DNA of 64,000 bases from contig CAXBLZ010000008.1 of the NCBI GenBank assembly GCA_963976735.1, positions 10,335 through 74,334 on the forward strand. Reading direction: 5' to 3'. The position numbers were made by a program, and so were the translations under genes. The notes beneath the pieces were generated by a model. The model saw nothing but the letters and a program-made list of their open reading frames with translations. It was not told the DNA's origin and made no database searches. Positions 25,833 to 36,689 of the stretch are shown piece after piece (positions within the stretch are counted from its first letter, which is position 1; the number at the start of each line of letters is the position of its first letter). The DNA is from Marimicrobium sp963976735 (GTDB lineage Bacteria > Pseudomonadota > Gammaproteobacteria > Pseudomonadales > Halieaceae).

Positions 25833-26888
25833 CTATTGCCCCGGCCCTGACACGGGAACACCTTCCCGGTGCCCATAACCGTACGGGCCACCGCGATATT
25901 CGTAAGTGTAGTATGAGTAAGGGTTGGTGCGTTTTCGAGCCCGATTGAGAATCATGCCTACCATCTTCTCCTCACCGATATGTTCTATGGCTTGCGTCAC
26001 CGCGTACTGAGGTGTGGAATCGGAACTGACGACAAATACAATTTGCCCCATGAAACTCGCCAGTACCGCGGCTTCAGTGGTTAGCAATAACGGCGGCGAG
26101 TCAAACACGATAACACGATTCGGATCCTCATCCGACAGCGCCAACATCAGCTTGCGCATTCTGGCACTGGCCAACAACTCATTGGCATGCGTGTGCAGAC
26201 CACCGGCCGGGAGGATGCGGAGCTTTTCCACATTGGTAGGCAGCACGTAATCTGCGACACGCGCACTCTCATCCTCGAGCACATCAATAAGACCCGGGCT
26301 AGTCGACGGCACACCTAACATGCGCCCGGCCTCGGCCTTGGCTGTATCGGCGTCAACAAAAAGGACGTTTTTCTCGCGTTCCATCGCGATACTCAGGGCC
26401 AGGCAGATGGAGCTGAATGTCTTGCCATCTCCCTCCAGCGCACTCGTGACCATGATTAAATTGCCATGCGGGATCGGCGGCGTCACCGAATCTCCAGAGA
26501 TATTGGTCAGCAGGGGCCGCTTGATCGTTCGGTATTCTTCCGCGATCGCGCTGCGGGGAACAGCGGGTGTCAGCATTCCCAATTCCCGCAATTCCTTGAA
26601 CGGAATCTTCACCATGTTCTCCGCCTCGGGATCATAGGATTCCGCAGCAGTGAAAACAGATGACTCCGTCCGCGCTACCGTTTCGGCTCCCACAGTACGC
26701 GTCTGGGCGCCCTGCGACGCATCAGTGCCCGGCCGATTCTGGACTACAGGAGCACTTTCTGCGCGCTGCACAGTGTTCGATGAACCCGGTTCTACTGCGC
26801 CAGCATCACCACCCGTATCGCCAACTTTAGTGCGATCGGATTCCTTGCCCTTACCGAGCGCGTTGACCGCCTTTTCAATGATACTCAT
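25833..26888 (-). CDS. XrtA-associated tyrosine autokinase (BY-kinase)
   Basis: A 351-residue bacterial tyrosine kinase. Walker A variant SALEGDGKTF at 149-158, Walker A' VLFVDADT near 175-182, and Walker B IVFDSPPLLL near 250. The C-terminal tail has eight tyrosines clustered in about 20 residues (NPYSYYTYEYRGGPYGYG), the autophosphorylation site. The first 90 residues are polar and disordered. It pairs with the chain-length protein encoded just upstream to control polymer length. Dephosphorylation is probably by the phosphatase at 59576-60067 or the fusion at 6995-8740. Confidence 0.93.
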   Translation of the reverse strand: MSIIEKAVNALGKGKESDRTKVGDTGGDAGAVEPGSSNTVQRAESAPVVQNRPGTDASQGAQTRTVGAETVARTESSVFTAAESYDPEAENMVKIPFKELRELGMLTPAVPRSAIAEEYRTIKRPLLTNISGDSVTPPIPHGNLIMVTSALEGDGKTFSSICLALSIAMEREKNVLFVDADTAKAEAGRMLGVPSTSPGLIDVLEDESARVADYVLPTNVEKLRILPAGGLHTHANELLASARMRKLMLALSDEDPNRVIVFDSPPLLLTTEAAVLASFMGQIVFVVSSDSTPQYAVTQAIEHIGEEKMVGMILNRARKRTNPYSYYTYEYRGGPYGYGHREGVPVSGPGQ

Positions 26889-26945
26889 GACTGATCCCGC
26901 TCTTTACCATATCGGTTGTCGTTATTGTCTGCATGGGCATTCGCT

Positions 26946-28565
26946 TTAGCTGGAGAGTATTCCACTCTGCCCAACGGTCATCCCCACAAACACGAGCAGC
27001 AGGCATAGACCCAGGGACGTAAAGGCCACAATGCCATAACGTTCCTTGCGTCTCTGATCGCTGTGGACGTTGATAGTGACCGCTCCAAGGACAGGCAACC
27101 CAGTGATCGCCATCAATGTACGCACATCAAAGATGACAGGGTATATAAGCGACACAAGCAAACTGGCACCAATGCCCGCGACAATTGCCGCACCCAACAC
27201 CACTGCATTCAAAATCATCTTGTCGGGCTCGCTGGGCTTCAGCGGTACATAGGGAGGATCAATGACACGAAATGTCACATCACTGGCTTTCTCTTCGACA
27301 TCCTGACCGAGCCTGGCCAGCTCACGCTTCTGCAACAATTCAGAGTGCTGAATGCTGAGGATATCGCGATTGCGAATGTACTGATTGAGTTGCCCCTCGA
27401 TTTTCGGAATTGTGGTGACTTTTTCCTCCAGTTCCGTGACCCGGGTCTGGTACGCGCCGACACGGGCCTTAAGGGCTGCGATTTTGCCATTTGTCTCAGC
27501 GAGTTCCTCGCGCATCGACAAGTATACCGGGCTGCTGGTAAGCCCATCGTAGGCAATACCTGCTGCAGAACCAGGGGCTGATTTTTGTCGCTGGGCGCGA
27601 AGTGCTGCAGCCAGTTGTGCATCCTCCTCGTTCTTTTGGGCGACCAGTTGATCCAGCAACTCTGTCATCTGCCGCACCTCCGGATGACGGGGAGTGTACT
27701 TCAGCGTCAAGTTGTTCAAATATTCCTGCACCGACACGATCTGGTTATCCAGCGGTGTCTTGGGCGCAGTCAGTGCTGCGTTTTTAGAGATAACAGGCGC
27801 CTCGGGCTCTACCACAAACAGCGGATCGTAGAGCGGGTCCTCCCCGTCGAGTTGACGCTGCAATTCGATTTTTCGATTCTCCTCCTCTTTCAGCATCAGT
27901 TGGGCCTGGTTGAGCTTTGCCTTCTCCCTGTTGAGGTTGGCGTAAAAACCGCCCTGGGTTCCAAGGATATCGACGTTCTTCTGCTTGAAATCGGCCGCAA
28001 GGTTTTCGGCTGCTATCAGTCGTTGCTCGTAGGCCTTGATCTGGTTGTCGAGAAAACCCAGCGAGCTCGAGGCATCCTCGCGCTTACCGCTTAATGAGCT
28101 TTCAATAAACACGGTGATCAGCGCCTGCGCGATGCGCTTTGCGGTATCCCTGTCGGGATCTTCTACTCGCACGGAATACAGCGATTCGTCGAGTTGCCCT
28201 CCGGTAAAGGAGATCGACTCCATTAAATCTGTCAGTAGCTTGTCTTTTTCCTTGGCGGTAGTGACCTGGAGATCGAGGTCGGTCATGCGCATCAGTTTTT
28301 CAATATTGGGGCGACTCAACAGGGTACGACTAAGGAGACCAATACGATCCCCGGCATCGTTTTGAATGGTTATGTCTTCCAGCAAGGGCCCCAGCAGGCT
28401 GTTGGTATCCACATAAATCCTGGCACGCGCCACATAGGCTTCCGGCATTTGCCATACAAAAATCCAGCCTCCAATGGCCACCACCCAGGCAACCACGAGC
28501 GCCAGCCAACGATGTCGCCACACACCCCAGACGTATGCAAATACTTGTGCAAGAACTTCCTGCAT
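26946..28565 (-). CDS. XrtA system chain-length determinant (Wzz-like)
   Basis: A 539-residue polysaccharide co-polymerase. One membrane helix near residues 18-35, a long periplasmic coiled-coil part (about 60-470), and a second helix pair near 480-535. A GNVR-like region is seen around VTFRVIDPPYVPLKPSEPDK. It sets polysaccharide chain length and is the membrane partner of the autokinase encoded 57 bases downstream. Confidence 0.93.
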   Translation of the reverse strand: MQEVLAQVFAYVWGVWRHRWLALVVAWVVAIGGWIFVWQMPEAYVARARIYVDTNSLLGPLLEDITIQNDAGDRIGLLSRTLLSRPNIEKLMRMTDLDLQVTTAKEKDKLLTDLMESISFTGGQLDESLYSVRVEDPDRDTAKRIAQALITVFIESSLSGKREDASSSLGFLDNQIKAYEQRLIAAENLAADFKQKNVDILGTQGGFYANLNREKAKLNQAQLMLKEEENRKIELQRQLDGEDPLYDPLFVVEPEAPVISKNAALTAPKTPLDNQIVSVQEYLNNLTLKYTPRHPEVRQMTELLDQLVAQKNEEDAQLAAALRAQRQKSAPGSAAGIAYDGLTSSPVYLSMREELAETNGKIAALKARVGAYQTRVTELEEKVTTIPKIEGQLNQYIRNRDILSIQHSELLQKRELARLGQDVEEKASDVTFRVIDPPYVPLKPSEPDKMILNAVVLGAAIVAGIGASLLVSLIYPVIFDVRTLMAITGLPVLGAVTINVHSDQRRKERYGIVAFTSLGLCLLLVFVGMTVGQSGILSS

Positions 28566-28599
28566 CCGCTGCTTCCCCTTAACCCGCTGTCACTAGCCG

Positions 28600-29256
28600 T
28601 TAGAACCAGGATTCTGCAACAATCAAAATGTCACCCGGCATTATGGAGACGTTCGCAGTGATGTCGCCATCCATGAGCAGATCGTCCAGCCGCAGACGAT
28701 ACGTTACCTGCTTCCCGTCGACCATGCGAACCAGCACAGAATTGTTCCCGTCTGCATACTCAGTCAACCCGTTTACAGTGATCATGAGGTCAAGCAGAGT
28801 CATATACTTTGCATAAGGCACACGTTTGGGATTGGTTGCCTCGCCCACAACCCTTACCGTCTGATCCGGTATACCGACAAAACCACCAGCGATGACACTT
28901 ACCACTGGCTGTCGAACGTATTCGGAATACGCCACTTCAATATCCCGCGCCAGTTGAGTCGATGTTTTACCAGCTGCCTGCAGATCTTCGACCAGGTGGG
29001 TAGTCAACTTGCCGTCGGGTCGAACGGTACCGCTTGAACTCAGTTCCTCGTTACCCCAGACGAATATTGACACCGAGTCACCTGGTGCCAAAATATAGTC
29101 GTAATCAACTTCTATATTTCGCTGTGCCTCGGGCACTGCAGGATAGGGATTTGTCGTACACGCCGTACAGAGCATCAAGAGGAGTACTGCAAGTCCAGAG
29201 GTTAGTCTTTGCACTGACGAGGAAGAACTCGGTCGCGCACCATTATTGTTGATCAT
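28600..29256 (-). CDS. XrtA system polysaccharide export lipoprotein (Wza-like)
   Basis: A 218-residue lipoprotein with lipobox LCTAC (signal about residues 14-32). It has a Poly_export domain (DYILAPGDSVSIFVWGNEEL) and one SLBB domain (QTVRVVGEATNPKRVPYAKY). It is shorter than E. coli Wza and has no C-terminal amphipathic helix, so it probably works with a separate barrel. The ATG at 29256 is preceded by a strong ribosome site (AAGGAGATATAG). A CRP-type palindrome lies 90 bases upstream of the start. First gene after a 218-base gap, so probably the head of the core operon. Confidence 0.94.
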   Translation of the reverse strand: MINNNGARPSSSSSVQRLTSGLAVLLLMLCTACTTNPYPAVPEAQRNIEVDYDYILAPGDSVSIFVWGNEELSSSGTVRPDGKLTTHLVEDLQAAGKTSTQLARDIEVAYSEYVRQPVVSVIAGGFVGIPDQTVRVVGEATNPKRVPYAKYMTLLDLMITVNGLTEYADGNNSVLVRMVDGKQVTYRLRLDDLLMDGDITANVSIMPGDILIVAESWF

Positions 29257-29345
29257 CTATATCTCCTTGGGTATACACTCACCCGGCTTGGTCGTCAGAA
29301 CTTTATCACATGCCCAATAGTAGAAATCACTTACCGGACTAACCT

Positions 29346-29361
29346 TGTGAACAACGTCACA
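29346..29361. promoter_or_regulatory. CRP-type binding site upstream of export operon
   Basis: TGTGAACAACGTCACA matches the CRP/Vfr consensus TGTGA-N6-TCACA in all ten fixed positions. It lies in the gap between the ATPase-OmpA gene and the export lipoprotein gene, about 90 bases before the latter's start, a usual position for class I activation. Site identity is read directly; binding is inferred. Confidence 0.7.
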
Positions 29362-29474
29362 CAGATACTTTGATTCTCTCAGCGCTACATTAAACAACAG
29401 TGTCAGCATAAGCTATTTCACCACTTTCCCCTACAGAATGTATAGACTACGAAGAGGGGTAGAGTGCAAACTTT

Positions 29475-31754
<2,280 letters not shown>

Positions 31755-31933
31755 CCAAGAGGTTCGCTTGCATATTTAACCTGCTCAAGAGCTTCACAGA
31801 CTTCAATTACCTTTGCAAGGCACTTTAGTTACGCGGGTGCGGTTTTTGTTTTAAACTGAGAACTCGGCATCATGACAATGCGGAAGCAACGATAGACTTA
31901 CTCACTCCTTACCTATAACAATGAGAATACGCT

Positions 31934-32137
31934 ATGTATAAAAATCTTGTGTTGGCCGGTTCAATCGCAGGCATTCTGGGGGTGCTAACCTGCTTCACTG
32001 CGGGGCTTGCCCGGTTCGCTGGCTACTACTATGTGGCGGGATTCCAATCCACCACCCTCTTCAACGTCGGCGTGGGATTGATGGTCTTTGCCTGTCTGGT
32101 CAAACTGGAAACACTACAGCCCCCGAAGCAGGAGTAG
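31934..32137 (+). CDS. Small two-helix membrane protein
   Basis: A 67-residue hydrophobic protein with two likely membrane helices (residues about 4-26 and 38-58) and a short polar C-terminus. It is not recognised as a known family. It is transcribed divergently from the ATPase-OmpA gene. Clean ATG start and codon use suggest a real gene. Confidence 0.55.
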   Translation: MYKNLVLAGSIAGILGVLTCFTAGLARFAGYYYVAGFQSTTLFNVGVGLMVFACLVKLETLQPPKQE

Positions 32138-32511
32138 AAAGGCCCGCCAACCCGGCTCACGGCACAGGAGCAACGTGGCAGAACGGCCCCGGATAGGGCA
32201 TCAGGGACAAGGCCCCGTCACCTTTCTTTACAGATTCCAGGGGTACACCGCATTTGCGCCACAAAATTGAGCGGGAAATGCTTTTAAGCCATTGTTTTTA
32301 TTGACTTAGTGCTACAAGCGGTACAGTATTTGCATCACGGTTACGTGGAATGCCACAGTGGGAGTGTGAACTGCTTCACAGGCATTTTCCAAGCTGCTGT
32401 ACTGTGGCGGTAAAGGGGTGGTAGGGTTGCCAGAGTCGACTATCTTTAATATAAGAGGCGACGAGTACAGATGGCGATATACGTTTTTGGTAATTTTTTC
32501 CGGGGGTTTAC
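32138..32511. promoter_or_regulatory. Structured upstream region of the HprK-related cassette
   Basis: A 374-base gap without coding sequence. It contains a TTGACT element at 32301, a nested inverted repeat (GCCACAGT at 32352-32359 pairing with ACTGTGGC at 32401-32408), a CRP-type palindrome inside it (32365-32380), and a GG-N10-GC motif at 32417-32430 (GGTGGTAGGGTTGC) that could be a weak sigma-54 element, 82 bases before the GTG at 32512. The -24 side lacks the usual CA, so the sigma-54 call is weak. Confidence 0.5.
32365..32380. promoter_or_regulatory. CRP-type binding site upstream of the HprK-related cassette
   Basis: TGTGAACTGCTTCACA matches TGTGA-N6-TCACA fully and is also a perfect 6-bp stem around CTGC. 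It is centred about 140 bases before the start of the small secreted protein gene at 32512. It is the second perfect site in intergenic DNA of this window. Confidence 0.65.
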
Positions 32512-32901
32512 GTGAGCAGCTTCACTGACAAGGACAGCAAGACAGACGCGACAGACAGCCCGTTGGCGCCTGCCGCTCAGGTACCGGATCCGGGTCGACG
32601 TCGGTTCTCGCGTTCAGCGATAGCGGGCAGCGCCGTATTGTTATCACTCGGCAATCGGGCAGCCTGGGGCCAACAAGTCGGCTGTATGTCGCTGGCGACC
32701 CTGAACTCCTTCAACCCGTCCACAGGAATGTTCATCTCTGCACCTGCCGGTCGCCCGGAACACAACGAAGGCCTGGCTAAAGATATCCACAGAATTTCAT
32801 CGCCACCCAACTACCTCGGGACTGACGGCACCTACTCCACCTGTAAAGATCCCAACTCACTGGATGGGGTCTGTTACGTCAAGGGCAAGTGCCCGCCCTG
32901 A
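32512..32901 (+). CDS. Small secreted cysteine-containing protein with Tat-like leader
   Basis: A 129-residue protein of no family I recognise. Residues 28-48 hold twin-arginine-like GRRRFSRSAIAG followed by a hydrophobic run, after an unusually long polar N-terminus. The mature part has Cys58 and, near the end, Cys111, Cys121 and Cys127 in STCKDPNSLDGVCYVKGKC. The GTG start at 32512 has CGGGGG just upstream. It precedes the PqqD-like, HprK-related and nucleotidyltransferase genes and is a candidate substrate for them (inference). It could alternatively be an unrelated Tat-exported protein. Confidence 0.65.
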   Translation: MSSFTDKDSKTDATDSPLAPAAQVPDPGRRRFSRSAIAGSAVLLSLGNRAAWGQQVGCMSLATLNSFNPSTGMFISAPAGRPEHNEGLAKDIHRISSPPNYLGTDGTYSTCKDPNSLDGVCYVKGKCPP

Positions 32902-33048
32902 TAGCAGGTCTCCGGCAGGTTCAGTGATCTGGTTCGCGCCCTGTGGATGAGTCCTGCTCACCCAATCCCATAACAAATCGATCTATGGTTGGCCTTGTTG
33001 CCCGCCTTTTGAAATAATCAGCGCCCCAGCAAGGTATATCCGTTATCT

Positions 33049-33318
33049 ATGACGTGGCGAACTCATTCCAAAGGGCAGTTATATGACGCCAACGAAAGCA
33101 CTGTGGTGTATTTCGACGCCTATAGCGGTGACACTCACCTGCTAACCGACTTTGCCGGCTTTGTGGTGCAACAACTCAGCAGACAGCCGCTGACCACAGG
33201 GGAGTTGATGCGTGCGGTCGCTGACAGCGTCGATTCAGATGATATTCTGGATCTGGAAGAGGCGTTAACCGGTGTATTGGGGGAACTGGTTCTCCTCGAC
33301 ATCCTGACGCGCGACTAG
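33049..33318 (+). CDS. PqqD-like protein of the HprK-related kinase A system
   Basis: An 89-residue protein resembling PqqD-type peptide-binding domains (FAGFVVQQLSRQPLTTGELM, then DLEEALTGVLGELVLLDIL). PqqD domains present precursor peptides to modifying enzymes. The gene abuts the HprK-related kinase gene: its TAG is followed directly by the kinase ATG. A pairing of PqqD-like and HprK-related proteins is a recognised but uncharacterised set in exosortase-bearing genomes. Confidence 0.8.
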   Translation: MTWRTHSKGQLYDANESTVVYFDAYSGDTHLLTDFAGFVVQQLSRQPLTTGELMRAVADSVDSDDILDLEEALTGVLGELVLLDILTRD

Positions 33319-34239
33319 ATGCAACTGCTGAAGCAACTAGCGCCGGATGAGTTCAGCCGACGACTGTCACAGGGCGACATGCCACTTCGTATTGGCCCCT
33401 ATGTGTACAACCTGCAAAGTAATTTGCCCGGCGTGGCTGCAGGGATACAGACGCTCTACCCCGATTTCAGACTCGCCGGCCGTGGCGACTTTGTCGACTA
33501 CAATGTCGCACTCTTATGCCGCAACACAGTGCAGCGCCTGCGCGGTGAAGCGGAGTTTCTTTTCGACATGAAGGCCCCGTTCGACCCTATACCGATAGGA
33601 CAGGCGTACGCCTTCCTCGAGTGGGGCATGAACTGGTGTGTCTCTCTGCATACCAACGAATATCTGAAACTGCACGCAGCGGTGGTGTCGCGGGGCGAAT
33701 CCGCTGTGATTATGCCCGGCACGCCGGGCGCGGGTAAAAGTACGCTGTGTGCCGCACTTGGATTGAGCGGCTGGCGAATCCTGTCGGATGAACACGCGAT
33801 GATCCCGCCCAATACCACTGAAGTCGTGCCGCTGTGTCGTCCGGTGGGCCTGAAGAACGAAAGCATAGAGGTGATCCGGTCATTCTCTGCGGATGCGGTG
33901 CTGGGTCCTGTCAGTAAAGAGACCCACAAGGGCGTAGTCGCTCATATGAAAGCGGACCTGCAGCCTGACAGCCACGACACCAAACACCTGCGGGCCCGGG
34001 CAATGATTTTCCCTCGCTATGCCAGAGACGAGCCACAGCAACTGAGCCCGCGACGACGAACCGATAGCTTCATTCTGGCCGCTTACCACTCGTTCAATTA
34101 CAGCCTGCTCTGTGAAACGGGCTTTGAAGCGATGAAGACGCTGATCGAGAATGTCGACTGCTATGACCTGGTCTACCACGATCTCGATTGGGCAATCCGG
34201 GCCATGGACGGGCTGCCTTTCCTCCAGGGTGAGCAATGA
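33319..34239 (+). CDS. HprK-related kinase A
   Basis: A 306-residue relative of HPr kinase/phosphorylase. P-loop MPGTPGAGKSTL at 133-144; LHAAVVSR with His119 precedes it and ILSDEHAMI follows, matching the layout of the HprK catalytic core. The N-terminal HPr-kinase regulatory domain is absent. It has no gap to the PqqD-like gene and overlaps the nucleotidyltransferase gene by ATGA. HprK relatives phosphorylate serine in proteins, and in some lasso-peptide clusters modify the peptide. Its target here is unknown. Confidence 0.88.
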   Translation: MQLLKQLAPDEFSRRLSQGDMPLRIGPYVYNLQSNLPGVAAGIQTLYPDFRLAGRGDFVDYNVALLCRNTVQRLRGEAEFLFDMKAPFDPIPIGQAYAFLEWGMNWCVSLHTNEYLKLHAAVVSRGESAVIMPGTPGAGKSTLCAALGLSGWRILSDEHAMIPPNTTEVVPLCRPVGLKNESIEVIRSFSADAVLGPVSKETHKGVVAHMKADLQPDSHDTKHLRARAMIFPRYARDEPQQLSPRRRTDSFILAAYHSFNYSLLCETGFEAMKTLIENVDCYDLVYHDLDWAIRAMDGLPFLQGEQ

Positions 34240-35324
34240 GCTTTCTATTACAACAGCTCCTGCTTGAACCGCAGCGTATCCTGGAACTGGATAATGACCA
34301 GCTCACACACGCCCTGTCCCAGGCCCGCAGTTCGCGCTTGCTGGGCTCACTGGCATGCGAGATGCAACGGCTGGGTATCGACAAACAACTCCCCCAGACG
34401 GTGGATCGACACTTTGACTCCGCCAGGCTAATTCATGATAAACAGAAGCGGGATCTGCGTTACGACACCGACAAAATAAAGGTGGCGCTGGATTCCGTCG
34501 GCGAAAAAATGGTGCTGTTAAAAGGCGGCGCCTACCTGCTTGCAGAGCTCCCAGTAGGCCGCGGCCGCTTTATTACCGATATTGATATCATTGTTCCCCG
34601 ACACCGCATCGATGCGGCGGAGCAAGCACTGCTCGATTTCGGTTGGCAGACGGGTGACATTGACCCCTACAATGACCAGTACTACCGAAAATGGGGACAT
34701 GAGATTCCGCCTCTGACGCATACCAAGCGGGAGATCACGCTGGATGTGCATCACAATATTTTGCCGCCTACAGCCGGCCCCAACGTCAATGCCGGATTGC
34801 TTTTCGAACAACTGATCGAAATCAAACCGGGAATCTATACGCTCTCCTGGCAGGACATGGTGATACATAGCGCCACTCATCTGTTCCATGAGGGTGAATT
34901 TCATCACGGCCTGCGCGACCTGTGGGACCTGGATCGCATGCTGCGGGACTTCCCTGAACGGGATCCACACTTTTGGGAAGGGCTGGTTACCCGGGCCCAG
35001 GAACTACAATTGACGGGCTCACTGTTCCATGGATTGAACTACGCCGAACAGGTGTTTGGCACGCCGTTACCCGCAGGCATTTTGGAGGCTACTGGCAGCT
35101 GGACCAGAGCAGGTCGCAAACCGGTGATGGACTTCCTGTTCTTGCGCGCGTTCCGGCCGGATCATCCAGATTGCAAACTACCGTACACCGATTTCGCACT
35201 CAGCATGCTCTACCTGCGTTCACACTTTCTACGCATGCCCCTATACCTGCTGCTGCCGCATCTTGTCAGAAAAGCGTGGATGAGACAGTTCAAAAAAAGC
35301 GAACAGATTGAAGCCGACGCATAA
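34236..35324 (+). CDS. Uncharacterised nucleotidyltransferase of the HprK-related cassette
   Basis: A 362-residue protein of the large nucleotidyltransferase group often annotated NTP_transf_5. The core motif is LKGGAYLLAELPVG followed by FITDIDIIVPR, which gives the Gly-rich loop and the two metal-binding aspartates. The C-terminal half is helical and its role is unknown. It is coupled to the kinase gene by ATGA. It could nucleotidylate a protein or small molecule. Confidence 0.85.
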   Translation: MSFLLQQLLLEPQRILELDNDQLTHALSQARSSRLLGSLACEMQRLGIDKQLPQTVDRHFDSARLIHDKQKRDLRYDTDKIKVALDSVGEKMVLLKGGAYLLAELPVGRGRFITDIDIIVPRHRIDAAEQALLDFGWQTGDIDPYNDQYYRKWGHEIPPLTHTKREITLDVHHNILPPTAGPNVNAGLLFEQLIEIKPGIYTLSWQDMVIHSATHLFHEGEFHHGLRDLWDLDRMLRDFPERDPHFWEGLVTRAQELQLTGSLFHGLNYAEQVFGTPLPAGILEATGSWTRAGRKPVMDFLFLRAFRPDHPDCKLPYTDFALSMLYLRSHFLRMPLYLLLPHLVRKAWMRQFKKSEQIEADA

Positions 35325-35365
35325 AAATGTATGTATCCCAGGCAGTTGAGCTCAGTCGTTGCGCG

Positions 35366-36676
35366 TCACAAGCGCCAGACATTCAACCCGGCTGCGTCTA
35401 ATTGCTCTCGGTCCAACACACATTTGATGTCGATCAACGTGGCGCCCACATCCATCATCGCGGCAAACTCGGATACACTCGATTGCAGGTACTGTGCGTG
35501 CGGAACAGCCAGAATCACTGCCTGGCAATCCTTCAAATCCTGCCAGTCACAAAGAGTGATTCCATACTCGGCTTGTGCCTCCGACGGATCAGCAAGTGGA
35601 TCATGGACCACGACTTCACAGCAATACTCGCGTAGCTCATCGATGATATCCACCACTTTGGAGTTCCTGAGGTCTGGACAATTTTCCTTGAATGTCAGAC
35701 CCAGCACCGCGACCTTTGCACCACTAACCCGGTGGGCATGTTGCACCAAGCGCTTGACGGTTTGCTCCGCGATAAACTTGCCCATGGTATCGTTGGTCTG
35801 ACGCCCGGCGAGAATAACCTGGGGATGATGCCCCACTGCCTCCGCCTTGTAGGTCAGGTAGTACGGGTCGACCCCTATGCAGTGGCCACCGACAAGACCG
35901 GGCCTGAACGGCAGGAAATTCCATTTGGTGCCCGCCGCTTCCAACACATCCAGAGTATCAATATCCAGGCGGTTAAAAATCAGGGCCAGTTCATTCATCA
36001 ATGCGATATTGAGATCGCGTTGCGTATTCTCGATAACCTTCGCTGCCTCGGCGACTTTTATGCTCGCTGCGCGATGCGTCCCGGCCAATACAACCGTCTC
36101 ATAAAGACTCGCCACCTTCTCGAGGGTTTGAGCGGTATCGCCGGAAACCACTTTGGTGATAGTCTCCAGCCGGTGCTCCTTGTCCCCGGGGTTGATGCGC
36201 TCTGGGGAATACGCGACATAAAACCCCTCGTCTGTGGTCGCCAAATCACTGCCTGCCCAAGGTAGCCCTGATGCCTGCTCCAACAGCGGCACACAGACCT
36301 CTTCTGTACAGCCCGGATAAACGGTCGATTCAAAGATCACCGTTGCTCCGGGCGAAAGGTGTCGACCGACTGCGCGACAGGCGCCCTCTAACGGAGACAA
36401 GTCAGGGCGGCGGGCCTGGTCTATTGGTGTGGGTACAACTACGATGATCACCTCTGCCTCTGACAGGCGGCTCGCATCGCTGGTGAACTCAAGCTTGTTT
36501 GCCCGTGCGAGTTGTTCCGGCTCCACTTCCCCGCTGGGATCTACACCCGCCCTATAGTGAGCGAGTTTTTCCTCGTTCAGGTCCAGGCCTATTGTTCGAC
36601 GTAAGCGACCAAAAGCCACCGCCAGGGGTAAGCCGACATATCCCAGTCCTACAATTGCAACAGTGTCTTTTTCCAT
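35366..36676 (-). CDS. tviB: UDP-N-acetylhexosamine 6-dehydrogenase (TviB/WbpO-like)
   Basis: A 436-residue nucleotide-sugar dehydrogenase. N-terminal NAD site VAIVGLGYVGLPLA, the mid-protein YSPERINPGDKEH, and the substrate site GLVGGHCIGVDPYY are all typical of the TviB/WbpO branch, which oxidises UDP-GlcNAc or UDP-GalNAc to the uronic acid. The catalytic cysteine is in GGHCIG. It is 13 bases downstream of the C4-epimerase gene; the pair gives UDP-GalNAcA. The dehydrogenase subgroup is assigned by motif only. Confidence 0.9.
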   Translation of the reverse strand: MEKDTVAIVGLGYVGLPLAVAFGRLRRTIGLDLNEEKLAHYRAGVDPSGEVEPEQLARANKLEFTSDASRLSEAEVIIVVVPTPIDQARRPDLSPLEGACRAVGRHLSPGATVIFESTVYPGCTEEVCVPLLEQASGLPWAGSDLATTDEGFYVAYSPERINPGDKEHRLETITKVVSGDTAQTLEKVASLYETVVLAGTHRAASIKVAEAAKVIENTQRDLNIALMNELALIFNRLDIDTLDVLEAAGTKWNFLPFRPGLVGGHCIGVDPYYLTYKAEAVGHHPQVILAGRQTNDTMGKFIAEQTVKRLVQHAHRVSGAKVAVLGLTFKENCPDLRNSKVVDIIDELREYCCEVVVHDPLADPSEAQAEYGITLCDWQDLKDCQAVILAVPHAQYLQSSVSEFAAMMDVGATLIDIKCVLDREQLDAAGLNVWRL

Positions 36677-36689
36677 GCCCTGAAAATTC

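Noticed and set aside
31819..31832. GGCACTTTAGTTAC before the small membrane protein as a sigma-54 promoter
   Set aside because: Same defect: AC in place of the -12 GC, and the distance to the start is about 100 bases.
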